Shown: positions 24,035 to 33,626, numbered from the stretch's first letter. The stretch is 43,933 nucleotides of DNA from Alphaproteobacteria bacterium (GCA_017471705.1 JAFUSH010000034.1:1-43933), one strand, 5' to 3'. A program made the numbers and translations. Notes: generated by a model from the sequence alone, not told the origin.

Positions 24035-24907
24035 ATGGGTACATCTCTCAACGGACTTGACTTTTCGCCGGAAACAAATCTGGCACGCTATTTACAAAGT
24101 ATTCGCCAATATCCGCTATTATCTCAGGAGGAAGAATATGATTTGGCTGTACGCTACAAACAAACTCACGATAAAAAAATTGCGTATCAATTGATAACGT
24201 CTCACCTGCGTTTGGTGGTGAAAGTGGTATCTAAATATAAGGGTTACGGTTTACCGATTAACGAAATGATTTCCGAAGGTAATATCGGTCTTATTTACGC
24301 CATAAATAAATTTGAACCGGATAAGGGTTTTCGTTTTTCAACATATGCTCTTTGGTGGATAAAAGCGGCAGTGCAGAAATATATTCTGAGCTCGTGGTCT
24401 TTGGTAAAATTGGGAACAACTGCCGCGCAAAAAAAATTGTTTTTTAACTTACGAAAAATAAAAAACAGCCTGAATCTGACCGATGACAGAGAGCTTTCGA
24501 GCGATGTTTTGCAAGATATTGCCGATTGTCTGAACGTAAGTGTGCAAGAAGTTACCGATATGAATACCAGACTTAAAGCTCACGACGGTTCGCTTAATGT
24601 GGCAATGGACAGTAAGGATTCCGATTCCGGCTCGGAATGGATAGATTTTATTTATGATAATAAACCAAATCAGGAAGAACAATTGTCTTATCGTGAAACA
24701 TTAGATTACAGACGCAAGTTGTTTTATAAAGCCATAGATGTTTTAAATACGCGGGAAAAGGATATTTTATACAAACGCAGAATGCTTGAAAACAGTATTA
24801 CATTGGATGATTTAAGCAAAACTTACAATATATCCAAAGAAAGAGTGCGGCAAATAGAACTTAATTCCATACGCAAAATATCTAAAGCCATAGAACTTAT
24901 GCAATAG
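24035..24907 (+). CDS. rpoH: RNA polymerase heat-shock sigma factor RpoH (sigma-32)
   Basis: Sigma-32 directs RNA polymerase to heat-shock promoters. The 290-residue protein has region 1.2/2.1 (LARYLQSIRQYPLLSQEEEYDLA), region 2 with SHLRLVVKVVSKYKGYGLP, GNIGLIYAINKFEPDKGFRF and STYALWWIKAAVQKYI. It then carries the RpoH-specific box KLGTTAAQKKLFFNLRK, which separates it from RpoD. Region 4 ends SKERVRQIELNSIRKI. I use the ATG at 24035 (MGTSLNGLDF) because AAGGAG lies 8 nt upstream. It is transcribed from its own near-consensus promoter; no antitermination or thermosensor structure was worked out. Confidence 0.95.
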   Translation: MGTSLNGLDFSPETNLARYLQSIRQYPLLSQEEEYDLAVRYKQTHDKKIAYQLITSHLRLVVKVVSKYKGYGLPINEMISEGNIGLIYAINKFEPDKGFRFSTYALWWIKAAVQKYILSSWSLVKLGTTAAQKKLFFNLRKIKNSLNLTDDRELSSDVLQDIADCLNVSVQEVTDMNTRLKAHDGSLNVAMDSKDSDSGSEWIDFIYDNKPNQEEQLSYRETLDYRRKLFYKAIDVLNTREKDILYKRRMLENSITLDDLSKTYNISKERVRQIELNSIRKISKAIELMQ

Positions 24908-24915
24908 TCGAAAGG

Positions 24916-24943
24916 TTGAAAAGCGAATAAAACTGATTATTTA
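24916..24943 (+). promoter_or_regulatory. Probable promoter of the RND efflux operon
   Basis: TTGAAA (24916-24921), a 16-nt spacer and TATTTA (24938-24943) lie 27 nt before the first efflux gene's ATG at 24971, with GGAGAA at 24961 as ribosome-binding site. No local regulator gene is adjacent. Confidence 0.45.
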
Positions 24944-24970
24944 TGTCCGGTAAACAATTTGGAGAATAAA

Positions 24971-26095
24971 ATGTCAGTTCTGAAAAGAAAATTTGTGTGG
25001 CTTGTTTTTATAACTTTAATTTTGATAATTGTTGTGTTCGGTATATATAATGCGACGCATACAAATAAGACGTATGAGATTGGCGGAGTTATACCGGATG
25101 TAGCGGTTGTTGAGCCTAAAGCACAAAATGCGGTGATAACACATCGTTATATCGGGTTGGTTGAAGCCATAAATCAAACGGATATTGTGCCGTATATCAG
25201 CGGATATGTTACAAAAATATCGGCGCAGGGCGGTCAACAGGTAAAAAAAGGCGATATATTGGCTGTACTTAAACAAGATGATTATGCCGCCAAATTAGCA
25301 GCAGCCGATGCCGAATTATTTGCGCTCAAAGCTGATTTTTTTAATTCTAAAATAAAATACGAAAGAATGAAAAAAAGCGGTGACAATGTTTATTCTCCGC
25401 AAGAATTGGATGATGCAAAATCAGCTTTTTTAGCGGCAGCCGGTAATTTGGAACAGGCTCGCGCCAATCAATTTGCCGCGCGCGTGAATTTTGATTATAC
25501 CTATTTGAAAGCTCCGTTTGACGGAGTATTGGGTAATATTGCCGTTTCGCTCGGAGAATATGTTTCTCCGCAAAGCAAAAATTTAATGGAATTGGTTCAA
25601 TATAATCCGATTCGTGTGGTTTTTTCGATTACCGATAAAGAATTTTTGAATCATTTTGATAAGAAAGATGATAAAAATTTACTTGTTAAAGTACAATTGG
25701 CTAACGGAGATATTCTGCCGCAAAACGGAGAAATAAAATACACCGCCAATGCGATTAACAAAAATACCAATTCGCTGGCTGTATATGCCGAATTTGCAAA
25801 TCCCGACAACATTTTAATGCCGAATGCTTACGTACAGGTTCTGTTGGAACGCAAGTACGATAATGTGGTTCTGATAGATAAATCGCTGTTAATTATGAAA
25901 GCGGACGGAGACTACGTATATACAGTACTGAACGGTGTTTTAAATATACATAAACTTTATATTTACGGTGAGGAAAACAATCAGATGGTTGTTCAAAATA
26001 ACTTTACTGATGATGAGTATATCGTAATCGAAACCATAGAAAATTTATCAGCGGGAGAAAAAGTTAATTATAAAATAGCTGATAAAACGGAGTAA
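24971..26095 (+). CDS. RND efflux periplasmic adaptor (membrane fusion) protein
   Basis: This is the periplasmic adaptor of a tripartite drug or solute efflux pump, linking the inner-membrane transporter to the outer-membrane channel. The 374-residue protein has an N-terminal hydrophobic anchor (FVWLVFITLILIIVVFGIY). The lipoyl-type half-motif GYVTKISAQGGQQVKKGDIL follows, then an alpha-helical hairpin (about residues 100-165) and the second lipoyl half FDYTYLKAPFDGVLG. The beta-barrel and membrane-proximal domains follow. The ATG at 24971 is preferred to a TTG at 24959 that would overlap the ribosome-binding site. The transporter gene follows after 5 nt. AcrA/MexA-type; the substrate is unknown. 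Confidence 0.9.
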   Translation: MSVLKRKFVWLVFITLILIIVVFGIYNATHTNKTYEIGGVIPDVAVVEPKAQNAVITHRYIGLVEAINQTDIVPYISGYVTKISAQGGQQVKKGDILAVLKQDDYAAKLAAADAELFALKADFFNSKIKYERMKKSGDNVYSPQELDDAKSAFLAAAGNLEQARANQFAARVNFDYTYLKAPFDGVLGNIAVSLGEYVSPQSKNLMELVQYNPIRVVFSITDKEFLNHFDKKDDKNLLVKVQLANGDILPQNGEIKYTANAINKNTNSLAVYAEFANPDNILMPNAYVQVLLERKYDNVVLIDKSLLIMKADGDYVYTVLNGVLNIHKLYIYGEENNQMVVQNNFTDDEYIVIETIENLSAGEKVNYKIADKTE

Positions 26096-26100
26096 CGGAA

Positions 26101-29100
26101 ATGTTTTCGGCGTTTTTTATAAACAGACCGCGTTTTGCTATAGTGGTTTCGATAATTATGATTATGCTGGGGTTGATGGCGATAGCCGTTTTGCCGGTGG
26201 CGCAATATCCGGAAATTACTCCGCCGCAAATATCTGTTTCCACAAATTATCTCGGTGCAAACGCCAAAGTATTGACGGATATGGTGGCAATCCCGCTGGA
26301 AAACGAAATTAACGGGGTTGATGATATGCTGTATATGTCATCTTCATCAAGCGATACCGGAGAGTATAAGTTAACTGTTACTTTTGATATCGGAACCAAT
26401 CCCGATATTGCACAGGTCAAGGTGCAAAATCGTATTCAGCAGGCGACCTCGGATTTACCGCCGGAAGTTACGCAATACGGATTGGAAGTGAAAACACAAA
26501 ATTCTAATATATTGGCAATGTTGGTTTTGCAATCTCCTAATCATACTTATGATAATTTATATTTAAGTAATTATGCACACACCAACTTAAAAAATGCGCT
26601 TTCACGTGTGAAAGGTGTTGGCGATGTGCAGATTTTCGGTCCGCAATACAGTATGCGAATATGGCTGGATAGTGATAAGCTAAACAGTATGGGTATAAAT
26701 TCGGCTGATGTGATGAATGCGGTAAAAGAACAAAATACTCAGGCATCAATAGGTTCAATAGGGGCAGCCCCCAGTCCTGCCGAAAATAAAATAGTGTTGT
26801 CGCTCAGCGCAAAAGGTTTGCTAAGCAGTATTAGGGATTTTGAAAATATTGTAGTAGCAACGGCAGAAAACGGCGGAACAGTGTATTTAAAAGATGTGGC
26901 GCACATAGAATTGGGAGCTGATACCTATAATATCAAATCATCTTTTAATAATTCACCGGCACTGATTATGGGCATTAATCAAACGCCTAATTCAAATTCA
27001 TTGCAGATAATGAAAAATATCCGAAAAAAAATTATTGAGATAAACGAACAACTGCCGGAAGATATGGAATTCAGCGTGATATATGATTCTACTGATTTTG
27101 TGCGGGCATCAATTCAAAGTATTTTGGATACATTGTTAATAACATTCTTATTAGTTGTATTGGTTACGTATATTTTTTTGCAAAAACTCTCTACTACCCT
27201 GATACCCCTTTTAACTATTCCTGTATCGTTGATTGCAACTTTTGCCGTTGTGTATATTCTGGGATTCAATATCAATATTTTGACTTTGTTTGCAATGATA
27301 CTGGCAATCGGTTTAGTGGTTGACGATGCCATTATAGTGGTGGAAAGGGTACAATATTTGATGCTTTACAAAAAAATGGATTCACATTCGGCATCAATAA
27401 AGGCAATGGAACAAATAGGCAGCGCTATCATAGCAACCACGTTTGTGTTATTGGCAATTTTTGTTCCGGTCGGATTGATGTTGGGAATTACCGGAAAAAT
27501 TTATCAGCAATTTGCAGTAACCATTGCCACAGCAGTAGCTTTCTCCTCAGTAAACGCCCTGACGCTCAGTCCGGCACTATGTGCAATTTTTTTGCGAGGT
27601 GACGAAAATCGAAAGAGCGGCCAATTTTTTCTTTGGTTTGATAAAATACTGGATATTTCCAACAAATATTATATTAAAGCAGTTGATTTTTTTGTACGGA
27701 GATTAAAAACTTCCGTTTTGATAATATTGATAACCATATCGGCGATATTGTGTTTTTTCAGATATACTCCTACATCTTTTTTGCCGCAGGAAGATCAGGG
27801 GATTATTTTTGCCAATATTCAACTGGCGGATACGGCCGGTATTAATCAGACCAATAAAGTTATCAATGAAATCAATGAAAAAATTTTTGAAATATCCGGT
27901 ATAAAATATTTTATCAGCGTTGCCGGATACAGTATGCTGGGAGGCAGCGGTGAGAATGTGGCATTGGGCGTGGTCGGGTTAACGCCGTGGAATGAGCGTA
28001 CATCAAGGGAATTGTCGATTAATTCCATCAGTGAAAAATTAACCGCGGAATTTGCAAAAAATAAATCGGCGAAGATAAATTTTTTTGCTCCGCCGTCAAT
28101 TCCGGGAATAGGTGACAGTAACGGGATTTCCTTTGAATTTTTAACCACTGACGGTAATTTATCACCGCAGAATTTGGCAAAGGAATTAAACGCATATTTA
28201 GCGCAAGTGAATAAAAATCCGGATTTTAATTATGCTTTTTCCACCTTTACGGCAGATACCCCGCATATTTATCTTGATGTAGACCGGCAAAAGTTGGAGT
28301 ATTATAAAATAGCGGTGGCCGATTTATTTGCGGTATTGCAAAATAATCTCGGTTCAAGATACATAAATAACATAACTTTGAGCGGACAGGTAAATAAAGT
28401 TATTTTACAGGCTGATTATCAGTATCGAAGCAATGTCGATTCGATGAAGAATTTGCACGTGCGCTCACAGACCGGTGCGATGATTCCGATTGAAAGCTTT
28501 GCGAAAATTTCAACCGAGCTTTCGCCTAAAACCATATATCGCTTTAACCAGTACACAGCGGCGGGAGTTACTGCCTTATCAAAAGAAAACGTCAGCAGCG
28601 GTACTGCCATTGCTGATTTGGAAAATTTACAGAAGAAATTGCCTAAAAGTTACGGCATTTCTTGGACAGGATTGAGTTTGCAGGAAGTGGAAAATCGCGG
28701 AACGGTAATAATAATCATAGTTCTTGCCGCCATATTTTGTTATTTGTTTTTGGTGGCTTTATATGAAAGCTGGCTTCTGGCGCTTTCGGTTATTTTTTCG
28801 ACGGTTTTTGCTATTTTAGGTGCTTTGTGCGGATTATTTATAATGGGGCAATCTTTAAGCATATACGCACAATTGGGATTGGTGATGTTAATAGGTTTGT
28901 CAGCCAAAAATGCCATTTTGATAGTAGAATTTACCAAAATGTACAGAGAACGGGGATTGAGCATTATTGAATCAGCCAAAAAAGGCGCCGAAGAACGGTA
29001 TCGCGCCGTTTTGATGACTGCCTTTACTTTTATTTTGGGTGTTTTTCCGATGATTGTGGCTACAGGTGCCGGAGCCAATTCACAAATAGCTATCGGTTCG

Positions 29101-29223
29101 TCGGTATTTTTCGGTATGATAAGCGCAACACTGATAGGTATTATTTTTGTGCCGGCGTTATTTGCCCTATTTGAAAATATAAAAGAGTATTTTCAAAAAA
29201 AGCAAGGAGGTGAAAATGTATAG
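26101..29223 (+). CDS. RND multidrug efflux transporter, HAE1 (AcrB/MexB) type
   Basis: The proton-driven inner-membrane pump of the tripartite system. The 1040-residue protein begins with FFINRPRFAIVVSIIMIMLGL, the standard first membrane span, followed by VAQYPEITPPQIS. It has the expected two sets of six spans and two large periplasmic loops. The proton-relay aspartates are present at residues 408-409 (GLVVDDAIIVVE), and GLTPWNER occurs in the second periplasmic loop. The second half contains GLSAKNAILIVEF with the conserved lysine of the relay. The length equals that of AcrB/MexB. It starts 5 nt after the adaptor gene and its end overlaps the outer-membrane channel gene by 8 nt. Confidence 0.95.
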   Translation: MFSAFFINRPRFAIVVSIIMIMLGLMAIAVLPVAQYPEITPPQISVSTNYLGANAKVLTDMVAIPLENEINGVDDMLYMSSSSSDTGEYKLTVTFDIGTNPDIAQVKVQNRIQQATSDLPPEVTQYGLEVKTQNSNILAMLVLQSPNHTYDNLYLSNYAHTNLKNALSRVKGVGDVQIFGPQYSMRIWLDSDKLNSMGINSADVMNAVKEQNTQASIGSIGAAPSPAENKIVLSLSAKGLLSSIRDFENIVVATAENGGTVYLKDVAHIELGADTYNIKSSFNNSPALIMGINQTPNSNSLQIMKNIRKKIIEINEQLPEDMEFSVIYDSTDFVRASIQSILDTLLITFLLVVLVTYIFLQKLSTTLIPLLTIPVSLIATFAVVYILGFNINILTLFAMILAIGLVVDDAIIVVERVQYLMLYKKMDSHSASIKAMEQIGSAIIATTFVLLAIFVPVGLMLGITGKIYQQFAVTIATAVAFSSVNALTLSPALCAIFLRGDENRKSGQFFLWFDKILDISNKYYIKAVDFFVRRLKTSVLIILITISAILCFFRYTPTSFLPQEDQGIIFANIQLADTAGINQTNKVINEINEKIFEISGIKYFISVAGYSMLGGSGENVALGVVGLTPWNERTSRELSINSISEKLTAEFAKNKSAKINFFAPPSIPGIGDSNGISFEFLTTDGNLSPQNLAKELNAYLAQVNKNPDFNYAFSTFTADTPHIYLDVDRQKLEYYKIAVADLFAVLQNNLGSRYINNITLSGQVNKVILQADYQYRSNVDSMKNLHVRSQTGAMIPIESFAKISTELSPKTIYRFNQYTAAGVTALSKENVSSGTAIADLENLQKKLPKSYGISWTGLSLQEVENRGTVIIIIVLAAIFCYLFLVALYESWLLALSVIFSTVFAILGALCGLFIMGQSLSIYAQLGLVMLIGLSAKNAILIVEFTKMYRERGLSIIESAKKGAEERYRAVLMTAFTFILGVFPMIVATGAGANSQIAIGSSVFFGMISATLIGIIFVPALFALFENIKEYFQKKQGGENV

Positions 29224-30604
29224 AAAAAGTTTTTTTCTGGTAGGGATTTTGTGTTGTGTTTCCTGCACTCTCGGTCCTGATTTTACATCGCCCGAACTTT
29301 ATTCCGATGCGGTTATTCAAAATGAATTAAGCCTTAAAAAAGAAGGTAAATTACCGCAAAATTGGTATAAAAATCTTGCTGACGAATATTTGCAAAAATT
29401 AATAGTTACGGGATTAAATAATAATTCTGATATTGCAATCGCTCAGGCAAAATTGAAACAAGCCAGATTAGCCGCCAAAATAAATCAAACAGATTTTTTT
29501 CCTCAGATATCGGCAAAAGGCGGATATAATTATCAAAATGGAAGCGAAAATGTCAAATATTCGGAAAATGCGCATTATTACAGCGCCGGATTTGATTCGT
29601 CTTGGGAATTTGATTTGTGGGGAAAAGGCCGGCGTCAAACCGAAGCTGATGAAGCTTATATCAAAGCTTCGGAATATGGTTTGAGTAATTTGAAAACCGT
29701 AATAGCGGCAGAAATTGCTGCCGATTACATAAATTTGCAGGAGAATATAAGGCATTTACGTTTGGCTCGCCGAAATGCCGAATTGCAAAAACAAATAGCT
29801 GATGTAATTAAATCGGAATACCATAGCGGATTAGGTGATGAAACTGCATATAATCAGGCTCAATATTTATTGAATACTACCTTATCTTTGATACCGCAAT
29901 ATGAAAGCAATATCGAAAATTATAAAAATGCCCTGAGTGTCTTAACCGGAATTTTGCCGTCACAATTAACGGTTCCCGAAAATACGGTGCTGCTGGGAAA
30001 GATGGATTACAGCCTTGCAAATACAATGAAAGAACTTCCGGCATCGGTAATAAGGCTGCGACCTGATGTGGCGGTTGCCGAGTATAAATTAAAGGCGCAG
30101 AATGCTCTGATAGGCAAAGCCGTTGCCGAGTTGTATCCGAATGTCAATATAAGCGGACTGTTAGGCTATTCGGCGCAAAGCGGAAGAAAATTATTTTCAT
30201 CAAACAGTGAAGTTTATAATTATGCTCCGGCAGTTTATTTACCGTTATTGGATTGGAATAAACTCAAAAATAATATTGAGCTTCAAAAACAAGAGAGAGA
30301 AATAGCGCTGGAAGATTATAAACAAACCGTTTTAAAAGCATTATCTGAACTTAAAAATGCTTTTTCGGAGTACCAATCATCGGTTATAGCTTATCGTAAT
30401 AAACTTAAAGCGCAAAACAATATGCAAAGAGTTGTTGATTTAACTCTGAAAAAATATCAAAACGGAATGGTAAAATTTTCGGAGGTTTTGGATTCGGAAC
30501 AGAATCTCACAAAAGCTCAGGAAGACACAATTACTGCAAGAGCGCAGATAACCAAAAACGTAATCGCATATTATAAATCAAGCGGTGCAACTATTGATAA
30601 TTGA
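29216..30604 (+). CDS. NodT/OprM-family outer-membrane efflux lipoprotein
   Basis: The outer-membrane channel of the efflux pump. The 462-residue protein starts with a lipoprotein signal peptide; the likely lipidated residue is C17 (CVSC-TLGPDF), followed by the NodT-family start GPDF. Two OEP repeats follow, with helical segments such as AQAKLKQARLAAKINQTDFFP and the mid-protein PASVIRLRPDVAVAEYKLKA, a signature of OprM-type proteins. I start at the ATG at 29216, which has AAGGAGG just upstream; a GTG at 29210 overlaps that site. It overlaps the RND gene by 8 nt. Its 3' end overlaps the convergent lipoprotein gene by 14 nt. Confidence 0.93.
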   Translation: MYRKSFFLVGILCCVSCTLGPDFTSPELYSDAVIQNELSLKKEGKLPQNWYKNLADEYLQKLIVTGLNNNSDIAIAQAKLKQARLAAKINQTDFFPQISAKGGYNYQNGSENVKYSENAHYYSAGFDSSWEFDLWGKGRRQTEADEAYIKASEYGLSNLKTVIAAEIAADYINLQENIRHLRLARRNAELQKQIADVIKSEYHSGLGDETAYNQAQYLLNTTLSLIPQYESNIENYKNALSVLTGILPSQLTVPENTVLLGKMDYSLANTMKELPASVIRLRPDVAVAEYKLKAQNALIGKAVAELYPNVNISGLLGYSAQSGRKLFSSNSEVYNYAPAVYLPLLDWNKLKNNIELQKQEREIALEDYKQTVLKALSELKNAFSEYQSSVIAYRNKLKAQNNMQRVVDLTLKKYQNGMVKFSEVLDSEQNLTKAQEDTITARAQITKNVIAYYKSSGATIDN

Positions 30605-31049
30605 GTTCTTCAAACGGTATACGGTCTGACGGTTTTTGCGGTTTGTAAACAAATATGTTTGTCACCGACGGAATATCATAATTACGATGCCAGTAACCTT
30701 TTTCTTCCATACAAAGACGGTAGTCACGGGGATTTGATTCTGCCGAATCTCTGATGGAGTTCACGAGTATCGGAGAAGCTCCTTTATAAGGTACATAGCT
30801 TGCCCAAATACCTTTTTCCTTATGCCAATCAACGTGAATATTATATCGATATTCTTCCGAATAAAACCAGTTTGTTATATTTGGCAGGTGGAACCATCCT
30901 TCCGCTTCCTTCAGACATTCGGAGTGATCGCGGGAAAATTTGGCAATTCCGGTATTTTCGCGCTCCCAATTATATATAATCTGCCCTTTTCCGCCGAAAG
31001 ACGAGCAGGATGCTAAAATCAGGGTTGTTAAAACAATTGCATATCTCAT
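30591..31049 (-). CDS. Small unrecognised lipoprotein
   Basis: The 152-residue protein has an N-terminal lipoprotein signal with lipobox LASC and predicted lipidation at C15, so it should be membrane-anchored in the periplasm. The mature part has two cysteines (in HSECLKEAEG and YRLCMEEKGYW), which could form a disulfide, and many aromatic residues. The tandem pattern of a Cys followed by EEKGYW/KEAEGWF resembles small lipoproteins of unknown function that I recall from alphaproteobacteria. It ends 14 nt inside the convergent efflux channel gene and follows the GST-like gene by one nucleotide. Confidence 0.7.
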   Translation of the reverse strand: MRYAIVLTTLILASCSSFGGKGQIIYNWERENTGIAKFSRDHSECLKEAEGWFHLPNITNWFYSEEYRYNIHVDWHKEKGIWASYVPYKGASPILVNSIRDSAESNPRDYRLCMEEKGYWHRNYDIPSVTNIFVYKPQKPSDRIPFEELNYQ

Positions 31050-31050
31050 A

Positions 31051-31716
31051 TCAAAAATCCAAATTCGTGTAATGTTTAGACGGATAAATGCCTTTTATCC
31101 TGTCGTTTAATATTTCTTTAAAACTGGGTCTTGATTTAACCTTAGAATACCATAATTTGGCATTTTTATAGTCATCCCACGGCACATCTCCCAAATAATC
31201 TATGACCGAAAGCTGCGCAGCTGCGCTTATGTCGGCCAAAGAAAAATTATCCCCCACCAAATAATTGTTACGTTCAATAATCCAATCAATATATTCCAAA
31301 TGAAAACGCAGATTATTGGTTCCGGTTTTAATGCGTTTTGATTCCGGAGGTTGGCGTAATGAAAAGCGTTTATATATTTTTTCGCCGACAATATATTGAA
31401 ATACTTCGTGATGGAATTTGTTATCAAACCAATCACACAGCCGGCGGGTTTCGGCGCGTTGTTTATTGTTGCCGTTAATAAGACGGTTTTGAGTATAGGT
31501 TTCTTCCAGAAATTCGGTAATGGCATAATTACCGGCAACGATATTCCCGTCAAAAATAAATATAGGTAACTCGCCTGCCGGATTAATTTTCATAATATCT
31601 TTGGAAAGAGCCCACGGATTTTCCTCTTTCAAAAAGAACAATATTTTTTTCTCCGCCATTAAAATTCTAATCTTACGACATTGCGGCAATATACTGCTAT
31701 GTACCAAGAGAACCAT
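31051..31716 (-). CDS. Glutathione S-transferase family protein
   Basis: The 221-residue length and two-domain pattern fit the GST family. The N-terminal thioredoxin-like half includes NPAGELPIFIFDGNIVAGNYAI, with the conserved cis-Pro segment (ELPIF) and a glutathione-contact region normally read as ES but here GNYA. The C-terminal helical half has NYLVGDNFSLADISAAAQLSVIDYLGDVPWD, a clear GST C-terminal signature. GSTs typically conjugate or reduce with glutathione; the actual substrate cannot be told. It lies between the solute-binding-like gene (15 nt upstream) and the lipoprotein gene, all on the minus strand, and is probably co-transcribed with them. Confidence 0.82.
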   Translation of the reverse strand: MVLLVHSSILPQCRKIRILMAEKKILFFLKEENPWALSKDIMKINPAGELPIFIFDGNIVAGNYAITEFLEETYTQNRLINGNNKQRAETRRLCDWFDNKFHHEVFQYIVGEKIYKRFSLRQPPESKRIKTGTNNLRFHLEYIDWIIERNNYLVGDNFSLADISAAAQLSVIDYLGDVPWDDYKNAKLWYSKVKSRPSFKEILNDRIKGIYPSKHYTNLDF

Positions 31717-31731
31717 AAAATTTAAACCTCC

Positions 31732-32703
31732 TTAAATACCGTCCAAAACTTCGTCTATTGTCTTTTGATGAATATGTTGTTCAACAATGTGACCGCTGTT
31801 CATATTCTCATCTTGTTCATCTTCTTCGTCATTATTTTGCAATTGCGGTTCAACCGATTGTATAAATGAAGGCGGTACAACGCCCGAATTCTTATCTATT
31901 TCTTTATTGACTTCTTCTAAAATACCCTTTTTTACAGCCATTGCAAATTCCGGTTTTGAAAATTCCTCACTCAGCACCTTTTTATACTCCGATAAAACAG
32001 GCATAAGTTTAGAAAGTGAAATAAAAAACGGAATTTTAAAAATCGGATTTTTGGAATACGTCAAATAATCATTGACGCCGAATCTGCTGGCCATAATCTT
32101 GTTATAATATAAGCTTCCCATCATATAATCAGCCTTACCCGTAATAACCATTTCGTAAGCCTCGAAAGGGGATTCGACATAAGTAATATTCAACTCTTTG
32201 AATTTGCGCAACACAAAGTCACTGAAATATTCGGTTTTACTGGCAATACCTCTTAAATTACGCAAATCTCCGTAATTTTTAACTTTTTCTGCAGTTTCCG
32301 GTAATGTTATCAAATGTATCGGATTAGATACTACTGCCGGATATATAACCTCCAAGCCGGAAAACAATTTAGTATCGGAATAGGCGCCTATAAACATTTC
32401 AGCTTCACCGCTTTTAACGTTTACCAGCAGAAGCTTTACATTATTAGCTAAATCGTGATTAACCTCAATAACATTTTTTTCAACGTTATATTTTTCCAAA
32501 ATTGCAAGAACCGGTTCTAAAAAAACACTGTGAAGAACATTGGAAAAAGCTCCTCTTTCGTAATATGAGAAAGGAGGAAAGTCAGGTAATCCCAAAATAC
32601 GAATCGGAACATTCAAATAGCTTTGAATTTGCACCATATTGACGGCTTTTGCCTGTGATGTTGTTAAGAATGCCAACAAAACGATGAGCCAAAATTTTTT
32701 CAT
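31732..32703 (-). CDS. Periplasmic solute-binding-like protein (family 3 type)
   Basis: The 323-residue protein starts with a clear Sec signal peptide (MKKFWLIVLLAFLTTSQAKA), so it is exported to the periplasm. The mature part resembles extracellular solute-binding proteins of family 3: it opens IRILGLPDFPPFSYYERGAF, has an internal NLRGIASKTEYFSDFVL segment and a segment ending ITGKADYMMGSLYY. A notable C-terminal extension of about 40 residues is acidic (NNDEEDEQDEN) and ends HQKTIDEVLDGI. No ABC permease or ATPase gene is next to it, so it may be a sensor or an orphan binding protein. The ligand is unknown. Confidence 0.72.
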   Translation of the reverse strand: MKKFWLIVLLAFLTTSQAKAVNMVQIQSYLNVPIRILGLPDFPPFSYYERGAFSNVLHSVFLEPVLAILEKYNVEKNVIEVNHDLANNVKLLLVNVKSGEAEMFIGAYSDTKLFSGLEVIYPAVVSNPIHLITLPETAEKVKNYGDLRNLRGIASKTEYFSDFVLRKFKELNITYVESPFEAYEMVITGKADYMMGSLYYNKIMASRFGVNDYLTYSKNPIFKIPFFISLSKLMPVLSEYKKVLSEEFSKPEFAMAVKKGILEEVNKEIDKNSGVVPPSFIQSVEPQLQNNDEEDEQDENMNSGHIVEQHIHQKTIDEVLDGI

Positions 32704-32840
32704 TTTCAGAACCCCTTTTCAGCATTTGCACAATGTACCATACAACAGTATGTAAATAAATTGTGTTAAAAAGATTTTAACTGATTGCATAAAAACAACA
32801 ATTCTGTAACATATTACAGGAGAAAAATAAAAAGTACAAG

Positions 32841-33626
32841 ATGATAAATACAGATAAAAACTTATTTTTGCAACAAAAACGTAACATAATTGCCATTACC
32901 TCCGGTATCGGCAGTATGGGAAAAACTTGGTTGGCACTTACTTTGGCGCACGCGGTCAATTCTTTGAAAAACAGTGTGTTGCTTTTTGACGCCGATAACG
33001 GATTACTCAATACAAATTTTCAGCTCGGGATGATGCTGCAGGGAGTAATAAGACAGGTTGCCGACGAACAAAAGACACTCAATCAAATTATAAGCCCGAT
33101 AAATCGGAAAAAGTTTGATATAATAGCGGATAATCCGGGAAGTAATATTTTGGAGAGTATGCCGGTTGGCAAATTACAAATATTACGGGAGGAAATATCA
33201 ATAGTAGCTCAAAATTATAATTATACTTTCATTGACTTGCCTTCCGATGAAACGGTTCTTAAGCATTTTCTGCCAACTCCGCTGGATTTGATATTGGTAT
33301 GCACCAATGAACCTTCCAATTTGGTATCAACATACAATTTTTTACAGGAAACTTGCGATTCGGCCAAGTATAAAAACTTGCGGATTATTATTAATTATGC
33401 TAATTCTTACGAAGAAGGTTTGCAAACATATAATACATTGCGCCACGCTTGTGAACAGTATATAAAGGTGATACCTCCTTTACTCGGAGTTGTACGCCGT
33501 GATACCAGAGTGCGTGATGCCATCAACAACCACGTTCTTTTGTTGAACAAATATCCGACTTCCGAGGCTGCTGAAGATATTATGCAAATTGCAAACCGAT
33601 TGGTGGAACAAGGAGAAAATTTATGA
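32841..33626 (+). CDS. MinD/ParA-superfamily ATPase without the signature lysine
   Basis: The 261-residue protein belongs to the MinD/FlhG/ParA P-loop group by overall pattern: an N-terminal P-loop in SGIGSMGKTW (residues 21-30), then LLFDADNGLLNTNFQLG, YTFIDLPSD, and VVRRDTRVRDAINNHVLL near the end. The deviant Walker A of this superfamily is KGGxGKT; here the first lysine is isoleucine (I23) and the second glycine is serine. The general Walker A GxxxxGKT is intact, so nucleotide binding should remain. It overlaps the J-domain gene by 4 nt. A good ribosome-binding site is not obvious: AGGAG lies 19 nt upstream of the ATG. Its partner and role are unknown. Confidence 0.78.
   Translation: MINTDKNLFLQQKRNIIAITSGIGSMGKTWLALTLAHAVNSLKNSVLLFDADNGLLNTNFQLGMMLQGVIRQVADEQKTLNQIISPINRKKFDIIADNPGSNILESMPVGKLQILREEISIVAQNYNYTFIDLPSDETVLKHFLPTPLDLILVCTNEPSNLVSTYNFLQETCDSAKYKNLRIIINYANSYEEGLQTYNTLRHACEQYIKVIPPLLGVVRRDTRVRDAINNHVLLLNKYPTSEAAEDIMQIANRLVEQGENL

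Noticed and set aside
26600..26618. CTTTCACGTGTGAAAG palindrome-like sequence in the RND gene
   Set aside because: It resembles parS at first sight but differs in the central and right half, so ParB binding is not expected.
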